Notes: generated by a model not told the origin, from the letters alone. A stretch of DNA of 64,000 nt from DASRIA01 sp963768885 (GCA_963768885.1 CAVYJN010000006.1:930001-994000), one strand, 5' to 3'. Positions 1-9,496 are shown, counted from the stretch's first letter. Translations and numbers: made by a program.

Positions 1-808
1 CGCAGCGGAACCCGGTGTTCCCGGTCGAGGAGTCGGGTGTGAGTGCGTTGCGCGCGGACACGCGGTAGCGCCGGCAGTAGGACGCGTGACACAGGTACGA
101 GCCTCCCCGCGTGACGCGGTGCGTCCGGAGCTCCGGGCCGAACCGGTCGGCGCACCACTCCCACACGTTCCCCGTCGCGTTGTGCAGGCCGTATCCGTTC
201 GGCGCGAAGGAGTCCACGGGGCACGTCCCGTAGAAGCCGTCGGCGACCGTGTTCTCCGCCGGGAACGTGCCCTGCCAGACGTTCATCCGGTGCTCGCCCC
301 CGGGCTCGAGGTCCTCGCCCCAGGGGAAGGGCTGTCCCTCGAGGCCGCCGCGCGCGGCGTACTCCCACTCGGCTTCCGTCGGCAGTCGCGCGCCGTCCCA
401 CTCGCAATAGGCGCGCGCGTCGTTCCAGGTGACGTGCAGGACCGGGTGCCCGGGCCGTCCGGCGAGGTCCGAGTGAGGCCCCTCGGGATGGCGCCAGTCC
501 GCCCCCTCGACCTGCCGCCACCAGGGCGCCTGGGCAACGGCGCGCGTGGGGGGGAAGTCGTCGGGCAGCAGGCCCGCGAACACGAACGACCAGCCGAAGC
601 GCTCGGCCTCGGTCTCGTGGCCCGCCTCCGCGGCGAAGCGCGCGAAGTCCGCGTTGCTGACGGCGCACGCACCGATCCAGAACGGCTCGACCCGCACGCG
701 CCGCACCGGGCCCTCGCCGTCGCCCGGGTACGCCCAGTGGTCCTCGCTCCCCATCAGGAACTGACCGCCCTCGATCAGGATCATGCCGGGGATCATGCCA
801 CCTGACAT
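1..808 (-). CDS. Formylglycine-generating enzyme (SUMF1/FGE family), 3' end cut by window
   Basis: Oxidises a cysteine of sulfatase-type target proteins to C-alpha-formylglycine; FGE enzymes of this type use copper and oxygen. Reading the minus strand from ATG 808 gives 269 residues open to the window edge. The FGE-sulfatase fold is clear: LIEGGQFLMGS near the N-terminus, ARLPTEAEWEYAARGG in the middle, NVWEWCADRFG, then GSYLCHASYCRRYR and TPDSSTGNTGFRC at the end. The two cysteines of the CHASYC motif (about C240 and C245) have the five-residue spacing of the catalytic pair of human FGE, so this looks like a true aerobic FGE and not a cysteine-less relative such as EgtB. In-frame alternative starts are at 796 and 784. 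Only a few C-terminal residues should be missing. No sulfatase lies in this window, so the substrate is unknown. Confidence 0.9.
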   Translation of the reverse strand, partial: MSGGMIPGMILIEGGQFLMGSEDHWAYPGDGEGPVRRVRVEPFWIGACAVSNADFARFAAEAGHETEAERFGWSFVFAGLLPDDFPPTRAVAQAPWWRQVEGADWRHPEGPHSDLAGRPGHPVLHVTWNDARAYCEWDGARLPTEAEWEYAARGGLEGQPFPWGEDLEPGGEHRMNVWQGTFPAENTVADGFYGTCPVDSFAPNGYGLHNATGNVWEWCADRFGPELRTHRVTRGGSYLCHASYCRRYRVSARNALTPDSSTGNTGFRC

Positions 809-1937
809 GAGCGGTTCCAGTGAGCGGATACGTGTCGGCGATCGCCTCGAGCACGCGATCGAGTCGCGCGCGGACGTGGCGGAGGAGATCGAGCGCGGGG
901 AGCGCACGCAGCCGCCGCGGCGCTCGCTGCGGCGGACCGCGTTCTGGCTCGCGCTCACCGGGGTGTCGCTGTACCTGGTCGCGCCGAGCGTGCTCCAGGT
1001 CGCGGGATCGTGGAACGACCTCGACCAGGTCGCGCCGTGGTGGTTCGCCGCGATGGCGCTGCTCCAGGGGGCCGCGCTCGCGAGCCTGTGGGAGCTGCAG
1101 CGGCTCGCCGTGCACGTGCGCGCGTGGCGACCGGTGATCTCCTCCCAGCTCGCGGGCAACGCGCTCGCCAAGGTCGCGCCGGGCGGCGGCGCCGTCGGTG
1201 CCGCGCTGCAGTACAAGATGCTCGTGCAGGCCGGCGTGGAGCGCGGGCGCGCCGTCGCGGGCCTGACGGCGGCCAATCTGCTCGTGCTCGGGGTGGTGCT
1301 CGCCCTTCCCGTGCTCGCCGTGCCGGCGATCGTGCGCGGCGTGGTGCCGCGCACCCTCACGGAGACGACGATCGCGGGGCTCGCCGTTTTCGCGGTGCTG
1401 CTCGCGGTCGCGACCCTGTTGCTGGCCCGCGACGGCGCCCTGGCCTGGGTGGGGAGGACCGTGCAGCGCGCGCGCAACCGGCTGCGGCGCGGCTCCCCTC
1501 CGCTCACGCGCCTGCCGGAGCGGCTGCTGCGTGAGCGCAACCGCGTGCTCGGAACGCTCGGCCCGCGCTGGAAGCGGGCGCTCGCCGCGACGGTCGGGCG
1601 CTGGGCGTTCGACTACGCGACGCTGCTGGCGGCGCTCGCCGCGGTCGGCTCGACGCCCCGTCCCGCGCTCGTGCTGCTGGCCTTCTGCGCGGCGCAGCTG
1701 CTGGCCCAAATCCCGGCCACGCCCGGAGGGCTCGGCTTCGTGGAGGCCGGCCTCACGGCGACGCTCGCGCTCGCCGGGGTGTCGGCGGGCGACGCGCTGC
1801 TCGCGACTTTCGCGTACCGCCTGTTCACCTACTGGCTGCCGCTCCCGCTCGGCCTGCTCGGCGCCGTGCTGCACCGCCGCCGCTACGGGACCGACCAGGC
1901 CCTACGGCAGGCGACCGAACCAGAGCATCGACAGTAG
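807..1937 (+). CDS. LPG synthase TM / YbhN-like (UPF0104) flippase-like membrane protein
   Basis: Integral membrane protein of about 376 residues with a charged N-terminal tail (about residues 1-45) followed by roughly eight hydrophobic segments. The conserved tail of the family is visible as LAQIPATPGGLGFVEAGLTATLALAGVS-type sequence, where the PGGLGxxE signature of the lysylphosphatidylglycerol synthase transmembrane family sits near 1720-1745. Family members act in lipid or glycan flipping, or as the membrane half of MprF, but no aminoacyl-transfer domain follows here, so the substrate is unknown. Start ATG 807 lies 24 codon-phase bases inside a longer option at 783; neither has a good ribosome binding site. 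The start overlaps the divergent FGE start, and the 3' end overlaps the convergent VWA gene by 36 bases. Confidence 0.75.
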   Translation: MSGSSERIRVGDRLEHAIESRADVAEEIERGERTQPPRRSLRRTAFWLALTGVSLYLVAPSVLQVAGSWNDLDQVAPWWFAAMALLQGAALASLWELQRLAVHVRAWRPVISSQLAGNALAKVAPGGGAVGAALQYKMLVQAGVERGRAVAGLTAANLLVLGVVLALPVLAVPAIVRGVVPRTLTETTIAGLAVFAVLLAVATLLLARDGALAWVGRTVQRARNRLRRGSPPLTRLPERLLRERNRVLGTLGPRWKRALAATVGRWAFDYATLLAALAAVGSTPRPALVLLAFCAAQLLAQIPATPGGLGFVEAGLTATLALAGVSAGDALLATFAYRLFTYWLPLPLGLLGAVLHRRRYGTDQALRQATEPEHRQ

Positions 1938-2894
1938 GCCGCCGGCCAGCATGAATCCGAGCGCCCCGCCCGCGAACGCGGCCGTGATCTCGCGCTTCTC
2001 CTGGCGGAACCCGATGCGCGAGCCGAGCCGCTTGTAGACCTCCTGCAGCTTCTCGTCGTTGACCGCGCCGAAGTACTGGCCCCCCGTCACCTGGGCGATG
2101 CGGCGCAGCGTGCGGCGGTCCGGCGGGACGCGCACGTTGCGCGTGGTCCCGAGCCGGTCCGACAGGGTCACGGTGGCGGCGCTCGTGCCGAGCGCGACCG
2201 TGTTGACGGGCACGCGCAGCTCGCGCGCGCGCCGCGCGATCTCGAGCGGCTCCGGGCCCGTCGTGGAGTACCCGTCGGAGAGCAGGACGATCACGGCGGG
2301 CGGCGGGCGGCGGCGGTTGCTGCCCTCCTGCTGCCGGCGGCGCTGGTTCTGCTCGATCACCGGCTGCAGCCCCGACAGCGCGGTCTCCATCGCCGTCCCG
2401 ATCGCCGTCCCGCCCTCGGCCTGCAGCGAGTCGAGCGCTGTGTTGATCGGCTCGCGATCGTTGGTCGGCGGCACGAGCAGCTGCGCGACGTTGCTGAAGG
2501 ACACGAGGCCGAGGCGGAACTTGTCCGGCAACCCGCTCACGAAGCCCTTCGCGGAGTTGCGCGCGGCGTCGAGGCGGTTGGGCGAGACGTCGGTCGCCTG
2601 CATCGATCCCGAGGAGTCGGTCGTGAGCATCACGGTCGCCTCCTCCTTCGCGACGTCGACGTTCACATGAGGCCGCGCGATCGCGATCACGAGCGCGGCG
2701 AGCGCCAGCAGGAACAGCAGGGGAGGGAGGTGGCGCCGCCACTGCGGCGAGGCGGTCACGACGCTGCCGAGCAGGTCGAGGTTCGTGAAGCGCACGGCGT
2801 ATGCCCGGCGGCGGCGCTGGGCCACGATGTAGAGCGCCAGCATCATCGGAACGAGCGCCAGCCCCAACAGCGCGAGCGGCAGCTCGAAGCTCAT
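1902..2894 (-). CDS. VWA-domain membrane protein (BatA-like)
   Basis: 330 residues. Two N-terminal membrane helices flank a short cytoplasmic stretch, followed by a von Willebrand factor A domain with the metal-binding MIDAS start TTDSSGSMQ (about residues 90-98) and a later TAIGTAM threonine, and a final hydrophobic helix near the C-terminus. This is the architecture of BatA/aerotolerance proteins that work with a MoxR AAA ATPase and a DUF58 protein, both encoded immediately upstream. The start ATG overlaps the DUF58 stop by four bases, indicating a MoxR-DUF58-VWA operon. Function in the family is poorly defined: metal-dependent protein scaffolding or chaperone-like assembly at the membrane. 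The stop lies inside the 3' end of the convergent flippase-like gene. Confidence 0.85.
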   Translation of the reverse strand: MSFELPLALLGLALVPMMLALYIVAQRRRRAYAVRFTNLDLLGSVVTASPQWRRHLPPLLFLLALAALVIAIARPHVNVDVAKEEATVMLTTDSSGSMQATDVSPNRLDAARNSAKGFVSGLPDKFRLGLVSFSNVAQLLVPPTNDREPINTALDSLQAEGGTAIGTAMETALSGLQPVIEQNQRRRQQEGSNRRRPPPAVIVLLSDGYSTTGPEPLEIARRARELRVPVNTVALGTSAATVTLSDRLGTTRNVRVPPDRRTLRRIAQVTGGQYFGAVNDEKLQEVYKRLGSRIGFRQEKREITAAFAGGALGFMLAGGLLSMLWFGRLP

Positions 2895-3824
2895 CGGCGC
2901 CTCCTCGCGTTCGCGCGGTTGAGGTGCCGGGCCAGCTCCCGCAGCCAGTCGCCGGACGTGCTCAGCACGATGTGCTCCGCGCCGGTGCGGCGCAGCTCGC
3001 GCGCCAGCACGTCGCGCTCGGCGGCGGCCGCGGCCGCGAAGCGCTCACGGGTCTTGCGGCGGTTCGTGTCGATGCGCAGCTGGTTCCCGGTCTCGGGGTC
3101 GACGAGCCAGAGGTCGCCCACCGCGGGCAGCTCCTGCTCGCGCGGGTCGCGCACCTCGATCGCGATCACGTGGTGGCGGTTGAGCAGCCTCAAGAGGGGG
3201 GTGCGCCATTCGTGCGGGCCCGCGGAAGTCCGACACGACGACCACGAGGCCGCGCGCGCGGGCGAGGCGCCCGGCCCGCAGCATCGCGTCGGCGAGGTCG
3301 GTGGGCCCCGCGCCGTCGGGCTCGTGCCCCGAGCGCAGGGTGAGCAGCAGCCGCAGGAGCCCCTGCCGCCCCTGGAGCGGCGGCACGACGCGCGACTCGC
3401 GCGCGCCGAAGGTCATCACCCCGAGCCGGTTGCCCTGGCGCGTCGCGAGGTGCCCGACCGCGAGCGCCGCGCCCTCGGCCACGTCCGCCTTGCGGCGGTC
3501 GGCGGTGCCGAACCGCATCGATGCAGAGATGTCGAGCAGCAGCCAGGTGGCGAGCGTGCGCTCGGCGACGTGCACGCGCACGTGCGGATCGCCGGTGCGC
3601 GCGGTCACGGCCCAGTCGATCTGGCGGACGTCGTCGCCGACCTGGTAGGGGCGCACCTGGGCGATCTCGGTCCCGTGGCCGAGCGACGGCGAGCGGTGCT
3701 CGCCCGCGACGAGGCTGTCGATCCGTCGCCGGACGGTCAGGTCGAGGCCCTTGATGACGGCGGCGGGCGCCTGCGCGACGGTCGCCGCGGCGTCGGACCC
3801 GGCCACCGCGAGGTGCCTACTCAT
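2891..3824 (-). CDS. DUF58 protein of the MoxR operon, frameshifted
   Basis: DUF58 proteins have a VWA-like fold and accompany MoxR ATPases. The N-terminal two thirds reads from ATG 3824 with the typical motif VRPYQVGDDVRQIDW followed by LLLDISASMRFG, the VWA-like DISASM. At about 3219, within a gggccc run, the frame changes: the first frame stops making sense after VVVSDFRGP, and the remainder (about 2891-3215, beginning EWRTPLLRLLNRHHVIAIEV and ending LARHLNRAN) is in another frame. Removing one base restores a protein of about 310 residues, normal for the family. The start overlaps the MoxR stop (ATGA) and the stop overlaps the VWA start. The shift looks like a sequence error and not decay, because both halves keep good codon usage. 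Confidence 0.8.
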
Positions 3825-4849
3825 GCAACCTGGCTCCGCGACAGGGTCACCTCGGGCACCGGCACGGCCGCGATCACGCGCTCCAGCAGCGCGTCCGCGT
3901 CCACACCCTCGGCGAGCGCCTCGTAGGTCAGCACGAGGCGGTGCCGCAGCACGTCCGCAGCGAGCGCGCGCACGTCCTCGGGCAGCACGAAGCCCCGGCC
4001 GCGCAGCAACGCGAGCGCGCGGCCGCCGTGGATCATGTTGATCGAGCCGCGCGGGCTTGCGCCGTACTCGATGTACGGGGCGATCTCCGCGAGCCCGTAC
4101 TCGGCCGGGCGGCGGGTCGCCCCCACGAGCGAGACCGCGTACTCGTTCACGGCGCGGTCGACGAACACCTCCCGCGTCGCGGCCTGGGCGTCGACGAGCC
4201 GCTCGGGCGAGAGGACCTGCTCGATCTCCGGCGATCCGGCGAGCGAGCGGTTGACGACCGCCACCTCCTCGTTCTCCGACGGATAGTCGACGACGACCTT
4301 GAACATGAAGCGGTCGACCTGCGCCTCGGGCAGCGGGTAGGTGCCCTCCGACTCGATCGGGTTCTGGGTGGCGAGCACGAGGAACGGGTGCGGCGAGCGA
4401 AACGTGTCGGGGCCGATCGTGACCTGACGCTCCTGCATGACCTCGAGCAGCGCCGACTGCACCTTCGCGGGCGCGCGGTTGATCTCGTCCGCGAGCAGGA
4501 AGTTGCAGAACACGGGCCCCAGCTCGGTCTCGAACGAGTGCTTGTCGGCCCGGTAGATGCGCGTCCCGATCAGGTCGGACGGCACGAGGTCGGGCGTGAA
4601 CTGGATGCGCTTGAAGCTGCCCCCGAGCACGTCGCTCGTGGCCTTGATCGTCATCGTCTTGGCGAGGCCGGGGACGCCCTCGAGGAGGATGTGGCCGTCC
4701 GCGAGCAACGCCACGAACACGCGCTCGAGCATCTGCTCCTGGCCGACGATCACGCGCTTCACCTCGAACAGGGCGGTCTCGAAGGTTCGGCGGACCTCTT
4801 CGGGCCCTCCCACGGCATGAAGCCGCCGCTGCTCGTGGTCGATCGTCAC
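3821..4849 (-). CDS. MoxR-family AAA+ ATPase
   Basis: 342 residues with Walker A GVPGLAKT (about residues 58-65), Walker B LLADEINRAPAK, sensor 1 ATQNPIE, and the MoxR hallmark sequence YPLPEAQVDRF. MoxR ATPases remodel or activate partner proteins, often ones with VWA domains. First gene of a three-gene minus-strand operon with the DUF58 and VWA genes. GTG start at 4849 is preceded on its strand by a gggag Shine-Dalgarno about eight bases upstream. Divergent from gcvT with 155 bases between. Confidence 0.92.
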   Translation of the reverse strand: MTIDHEQRRLHAVGGPEEVRRTFETALFEVKRVIVGQEQMLERVFVALLADGHILLEGVPGLAKTMTIKATSDVLGGSFKRIQFTPDLVPSDLIGTRIYRADKHSFETELGPVFCNFLLADEINRAPAKVQSALLEVMQERQVTIGPDTFRSPHPFLVLATQNPIESEGTYPLPEAQVDRFMFKVVVDYPSENEEVAVVNRSLAGSPEIEQVLSPERLVDAQAATREVFVDRAVNEYAVSLVGATRRPAEYGLAEIAPYIEYGASPRGSINMIHGGRALALLRGRGFVLPEDVRALAADVLRHRLVLTYEALAEGVDADALLERVIAAVPVPEVTLSRSQVA

Positions 4850-4959
4850 TTGGAGCTCCCTTCGGGTCTGGTGGAGCGCCCCTGCCGGAACGCGGTGTTC
4901 GAGAAACTGTAGGCGCCGCGGTGTGGTGACGCTCCGGGACCTTGTAGCCCGTGTTCTTT

Positions 4960-4983
4960 AAAGGCTCGTGAAAAGGCTCGTGA
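4960..4983. repeat. Perfect tandem 12-bp repeat upstream of gcvT
   Basis: AAAGGCTCGTGA occurs twice back to back (4960-4971 and 4972-4983), followed by a partial third start (GAGGCC). It lies between the divergent moxR and gcvT genes and covers the expected -35 zone of the gcv promoter, so it may be a pair of regulator half-sites. No regulator is identified. Confidence 0.6.
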
Positions 4984-4995
4984 GAGGCCCCTTGC

Positions 4996-5001
4996 TAGGG
5001 T
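4996..5001 (+). promoter_or_regulatory. Putative -10 box of the gcv operon
   Basis: TAGGGT lies three bases before the GTG at 5005 and nine before the in-frame TTG at 5011. The nine-base spacing matches the leaderless pattern seen at other genes in the window, which would favour TTG 5011 as the real start. Confidence 0.4.
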
Positions 5002-5004
5002 CAT

Positions 5005-6126
5005 GTGGCCTTGTCCGCGACCGCCTCCAAGCCCGACGCGGCACTGAAGCGCACCCCTTTGCACGACGCTCACGTGCGTGCCGGCGCGCGCATGGTCCCC
5101 TTCGCGGGCTGGGAGATGCCGGTCCAGTACGAGGGCGTGCGCCAGGAGCACATGGCCGTGCGCACGAAGGCCGGCCTCTTCGACGTTTCGCACATGGGCG
5201 AGATCGCGACGACCGGCCCGCGCGCGGCCGACTTCCTCCAGCACCTGCTCTCCAACGACATCCGCAAGATCGCGCCGGACGGCGCGCAGTACGCGCTGCT
5301 GTGCCGCGACGACGGGGGCGTGCTCGACGACCTGTTCACGTACCGCCTCGCCCCCTCGGAGGGAGAGGAGCGCTTCCTGACCGTCGTGAACGCGTCGAAC
5401 GCCGCATCTGACTTCGAGTGGTTCCGCCGGCAGGCAGAGGGCTTCGACGGCGTCGAGGTGGCAGACCGCTCCGCCGGCTACGCGATGCTCGCGCTCCAGG
5501 GCCCGGACGCGGTGGCGATCCTGACGGGGCTGATCGAGGGCGAGGTGCCCCCGCGGTTCCGTCATGCGGACGCGGTCGTCGCCGGAGTGCCCGCGCTCGT
5601 GTGCCGGACCGGCTACACCGGCGAGGACGGCGTCGAGCTGCTGGTCGAGCCGAGCGGCGCGACCGCCGTCTGGGACGCGCTGCTCGCGGCCGGCGCCGCG
5701 CCCGCGGGCCTCGGCGCGCGCGACACCCTGCGGCTCGAGGTCTGCTACCCGCTGTACGGCAACGACCTCAGCACGGAGCGCACTCCGATCGAGGCGGGCC
5801 TGAAGTGGGCGTGCGCGCTCGACACGGAGTTCGTCGGAGCCGAGCGGCTGCGCGAGCAGGCCGCGCGCGGTCCCGACGAGAAGCTTGCTCCGTTCGTCTT
5901 CACCGGCGCGGGGATCCCGCGCCCGGGCTGCGCGGTGCTGCACGGCGGCGAGCCGGCCGGGGAGGTCACAAGCGGTACCCTTTCGCCCTCCATGGACGTC
6001 GGCATCGGGATGGCCTACGTTCGCGCCGACCTCGCAGAGCCAGGCACCGAACTGACCGTCGACGTGCGTGGGAAGCAGCGCGCCGCGCGCGTCTCGAAGA
6101 AGCCCCTCTACGAAAAGGGAGACTGA
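5005..6126 (+). CDS. gcvT: Glycine cleavage system T protein (aminomethyltransferase)
   Basis: Transfers the methylene group from aminomethyl-lipoyl GcvH to tetrahydrofolate and releases ammonia. 373 residues, full length. Signature stretches include TPLHDAHVRAGARMVPFAGW at the N-terminus, VSHMGEI, the RTGYTGEDGVEL strand, ARDTLRLEVCYPLYGNDL with the folate-site region, and the C-terminal beta-barrel ending VSKKPLYEKGD. Head of the operon gcvT-gcvH-gcvPA-gcvPB. Start is either GTG 5005 or, judged by distance from the -10 box, TTG 5011. Confidence 0.95.
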   Translation: MALSATASKPDAALKRTPLHDAHVRAGARMVPFAGWEMPVQYEGVRQEHMAVRTKAGLFDVSHMGEIATTGPRAADFLQHLLSNDIRKIAPDGAQYALLCRDDGGVLDDLFTYRLAPSEGEERFLTVVNASNAASDFEWFRRQAEGFDGVEVADRSAGYAMLALQGPDAVAILTGLIEGEVPPRFRHADAVVAGVPALVCRTGYTGEDGVELLVEPSGATAVWDALLAAGAAPAGLGARDTLRLEVCYPLYGNDLSTERTPIEAGLKWACALDTEFVGAERLREQAARGPDEKLAPFVFTGAGIPRPGCAVLHGGEPAGEVTSGTLSPSMDVGIGMAYVRADLAEPGTELTVDVRGKQRAARVSKKPLYEKGD

Positions 6127-6128
6127 AC

Positions 6129-6522
6129 TTGTCCGACAACTATCCCGCCGACCTGCTCTACCACCCGGAGCACGACTGGGTGCGCATCGAGGGCGAGGAG
6201 GCGACGTTCGGCATCACCTGGTACGCGCAGGACTCGCTCGGCGAGGTCGTGTTCTACGACCCGCCGGAGATCGGGGGCGCCGTGACGCAAGGACCAGTCC
6301 TACGCGGAGGTCGAGTCGGTCAAGGCCGTGTCGGACGTGATTGCGCCGATGTCGGGGGAGGTGACCGCGGTCAACGAGGCCGTCTCCGAGACGCCCGAGC
6401 TCGTGAACGAGGACCCCTATACCTCAGGCTGGCTCGTGAAGGTCAAGCTGAGCGACCCGGGCGAGGCCGACGGCCTGCTGTCCGCCGAGGCCTACGAGGC
6501 CCAGCTCTCCTCGGGCGACTAG
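6129..6522 (+). CDS. gcvH: Glycine cleavage system H protein, frameshifted
   Basis: Lipoyl carrier of the glycine cleavage complex. TTG start two bases after gcvT. The first part reads YHPEHDWVRIEGEEATFGIT and WYAQDSLGEVVFYDPPE, standard GcvH. An extra base at about 6299 (in caagg) shifts the frame; after removing it the sequence continues with SYAEVESVKAVSDV, where the lysine of ESVKAVSD is the lipoylation site, and ends at the TAG of 6520-6522. Corrected length is about 130 residues, normal for the family. The indel is in a run of repeated bases and is probably a sequence error. Confidence 0.88.
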
Positions 6523-6535
6523 AGATCGATCCCAG

Positions 6536-7920
6536 GTGACGCGCTACACCTCAGCCACGCAGGACGACCGCGAGCGCATGCTCGCTGCGATCGGGGCCGC
6601 CTCGATCGACGACCTGTTCGCCGACCTCCCCGAGGGCGTGCGCCTCTCGCGCCCGCTCGAGCTGCCCGACGGCATGCCGGAGGCCGAGGTGTACGAGCGG
6701 CTTGCCGAGCTCGCCGCGCGCAACACGAGCGCCGAGGACGAGATCAGCTTCCTGGGCGCGGGAATGTACGACCACTACGTGCCGGCGATCGTCGACTCGA
6801 TCACGCAGCGCTCGGAGTTCCTCACTCCGTATACGCCCTACCAGCCCGAGATCTCGCAGGGCACCCTGCAGGCGATGTTCGAGTTCCAGACGGCGATCTC
6901 GGAGTTGACCGGCCTGCCGGTCGCGAGCGCGGGCCTGTACGAGGGGCCGTCCTCGGTGGCCGCCGCGGCCTACCTCGCGCGTGGCTCCACCGGGCGCTCC
7001 AAGTTCGTCGTCTCACGCGGGCTGCACCCGCACTCGCGCGAGGCGCTCGGAACCTACTCCGCCGGCTACGGCACGTCGGTCGAGGAGGTGCCGCTCGCGG
7101 GGGGCGCCACCGACCGCGCCGCCCTCGAGGCCGCGATCGACGACGACACCGCGGCCGTGTTCCTCCAGCAGCCCAACTTCCTCGGGTCCGTCGAGGACCT
7201 CGGCGCGCTCGCGCCGGTCGCGAAGAGCACCGGCGCGCTGCTGGTGATCGCGGTCGACGCGCTGACGCTCGGCGTGCTGCGCCCGCCCGGAGACTTCGGC
7301 GCCGACGTCGCGGTGGGAGAGGGGCAGCCGCTCGGCAACCGCCTCGACTTCGGCGGCCCCTCGGTCGGTTTCTTCGCCGCGCGCAATGAACACATCCGCC
7401 GCATGCCCGGCCGCATCGCGGGCGAGACGAGCGACGTCGACGGACGGCGCGGGTTCGTCCTCACCCTCCAGACGCGCGAGCAGCACATCCGCCGCGAGAA
7501 GGCCACGTCCAACATCTGCACGAGCCAGCAGCTGAACGCGCTCGCGGCGACCATCTACCTGAGCTGGCTGGGGCGCTCGGGCATCGTCGAGATCGGCGAG
7601 CTGATGGCGCAGCGCACGGCCTACGCGCGTGAGCGCCTCGCGGCGATCGACGGCATCGAGCCGCTGCACGACGCGTCCCGCCGTGCGCGAGTTCGCGGTG
7701 CGGCTCGACGCGCCCGTCGATGCGGTGCTGCGCCGCTGCGCCGCGGAGGGGATCAACGCCGGGTACGCGCTCGGCGTCGACTATCCCGAGTACGAGGACG
7801 GTCTCCTGATCGCGATCACCGAGCGCCGTAACGCGCGCCCACATCGACCTGCTGGCGGACGCGCTGGACCGCGCCATCGCGGCCGAGCGCGCGGGCGCTC
7901 CCCAAGAGGTCGGCGTGTGA
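6536..7920 (+). CDS. gcvPA: Glycine dehydrogenase (decarboxylating) subunit 1, two frameshifts
   Basis: N-terminal half of the split P protein, which decarboxylates glycine with PLP supplied by its partner. Starts at GTG 6536 and reads cleanly through SFLGAGMYDHYVPAIVD and PYQPEISQGTLQAMFEFQ to about residue 380. Extra bases at about 7676 and 7832 move the last part into other frames: VREFAVRLDAPVDAVLRRC, then AHIDLLADALDRAIAAERAG ending at TGA 7918-7920. Corrected length about 460 residues, as expected. The gcvPB start GTG 7917 overlaps its stop. Splitting P into two genes is common in many bacteria and archaea. Confidence 0.88.
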
Positions 7921-9422
7921 ACGAGACGGCGATGCAACGCGACCGCGCCGTGACGATCTTCGAGCGCTCGGTCGAGGGCCGCCGCGCGGCGGTGCTCCCG
8001 GCGCTCGACGTGCCCGCGCGGCCGCTCGACGAGCTGATCCCGCGGGAGATGCTGCGTGTGGACTCCCCGCGGCTTCCTGAAGTCTCCGAGCCCGAGATCG
8101 TGCGCCATTACAACCGCATCTCGCGCCGCAACTTCGATCTCGACACCGGCTTCTACCCGCTCGGGTCGTGCACGATGAAGCACAACCCGAAGGTGAACGA
8201 GCGCGTCGCCGCGCTGCCGGGCCACGCGCGCCTGCACCCGGCGACGACGCCCGAGCGCGCGCAGGGGGCGCTCGAGCTGATGTGGCTGCTGCAGCGCTCG
8301 TTGTCGGAGATCTGCGGTCTTCCGCACGTCAGCCTCCAGCCTTCGGCGGGCGCGCACGGCGAGCTTGCGGGACTGCTGCTGACACGCGCCTACCACGCCG
8401 ACCGCGGGGAGTCGCGCAGCAAGGTGCTGACGCCCGACACCGCACACGGGACCAATCCGGCGACGGTCACGATGGCCGGCTACCAGGCCGTGAAGGTCGC
8501 GACGGACGAGCGCGGCGGGATCGACGTCGAGGACCTGCGCGCGAAGGCCGACGACGACGTCGCATGCCTGATGCTGACGAACCCGAACACGCTCGGGCTG
8601 TTCGACGAGCGCATCGAGGAGATCGCCGAGATCGTGCACGGCACCGGGGCGACGCTCTACTACGACGGCGCGAACCTGAATGCCGTGATGGGCATCTCGA
8701 GGCCGGGGGACATGGGCTTCGACATCGTGCACGTGAATCTGCACAAGTCGTTCTCGCAGCCGCACGGCGGAGGTGGGCCGGGGGCCGGCCCGATCGCCGT
8801 GTCCGAGCGCATCGAGCCGTTCCTGCCGCGCCCGCAGGTGGTGCGCCACGGGGGCTCGAACGGCACCGAGCCGCGCTACGACCTCGACTTCGACCGCCCG
8901 AAGTCGATCGGGCGGCTGCGCGGCTTCCAGGGCAACTTCGGCGTGTTCGTGCGCTCCTACGCCTACATCCTGAGCCTCGGTGGCGACGGCCTGCGCGAGG
9001 CGTCCGAGACCGCAGTGCTGAACGCCAACTACCTGCTCGCCCTGATGGGCAAGGGGCGCGCCGGGAAGTACCTCCCCGTCGCCTTCGACCGCACCTGCAA
9101 GCACGAGTTCGTGCTGTCGGGGGCGCGTGCCAAGCGGGACCTCGGTGTGAAGACCCTCGACGTCGCGAAGCGGCTGCTCGACCACGGCTTCCACCCGCCG
9201 ACCGTGTACTTCCCGTTGCTCGTCGACGAGGCGCTGATGGTCGAGCCGACCGAGACCGAGGCGAAGGAGACGCTGGATGCGTTCGCCGCCGCGATCGAGG
9301 AGATCCTCGAGGAGGCCGAACGCGACCCCGAGGTCGCGCAGAACGCTCCCTACACGACGCCGGTACGGCGCCTCGACGAGGTCGGCGCGACGCGGCACCC
9401 GGTCGTGCGCCAGCCGCTGTAG
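7917..9422 (+). CDS. gcvPB: Glycine dehydrogenase (decarboxylating) subunit 2
   Basis: C-terminal, PLP-binding half of the split glycine decarboxylase; 501 residues. The PLP lysine is in HVNLHKSFSQPHGGGGPG (about K277). Also visible are LGSCTMKHNPKVNE, the DTAHGTNPATVTMAGY loop and the C-terminal NAPYTTPVRRLDE. Start GTG 7917 overlaps the gcvPA stop; ATG 7932 is an alternative. Last gene of the operon. Confidence 0.95.
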   Translation: MNETAMQRDRAVTIFERSVEGRRAAVLPALDVPARPLDELIPREMLRVDSPRLPEVSEPEIVRHYNRISRRNFDLDTGFYPLGSCTMKHNPKVNERVAALPGHARLHPATTPERAQGALELMWLLQRSLSEICGLPHVSLQPSAGAHGELAGLLLTRAYHADRGESRSKVLTPDTAHGTNPATVTMAGYQAVKVATDERGGIDVEDLRAKADDDVACLMLTNPNTLGLFDERIEEIAEIVHGTGATLYYDGANLNAVMGISRPGDMGFDIVHVNLHKSFSQPHGGGGPGAGPIAVSERIEPFLPRPQVVRHGGSNGTEPRYDLDFDRPKSIGRLRGFQGNFGVFVRSYAYILSLGGDGLREASETAVLNANYLLALMGKGRAGKYLPVAFDRTCKHEFVLSGARAKRDLGVKTLDVAKRLLDHGFHPPTVYFPLLVDEALMVEPTETEAKETLDAFAAAIEEILEEAERDPEVAQNAPYTTPVRRLDEVGATRHPVVRQPL

Positions 9423-9496
9423 GCGTTTCGCTCGCGCGAGGAAGCACTCGAGGCGGTAGGCATGTAGTTTCCCGCCCAGGCCGAGTAGGAACCCGG

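Noticed and set aside
4850..5004. Glycine riboswitch upstream of gcvT
   Set aside because: The 155-base region lacks the paired aptamer motifs; it holds a 12-bp tandem repeat and a -10 box near the start codon.
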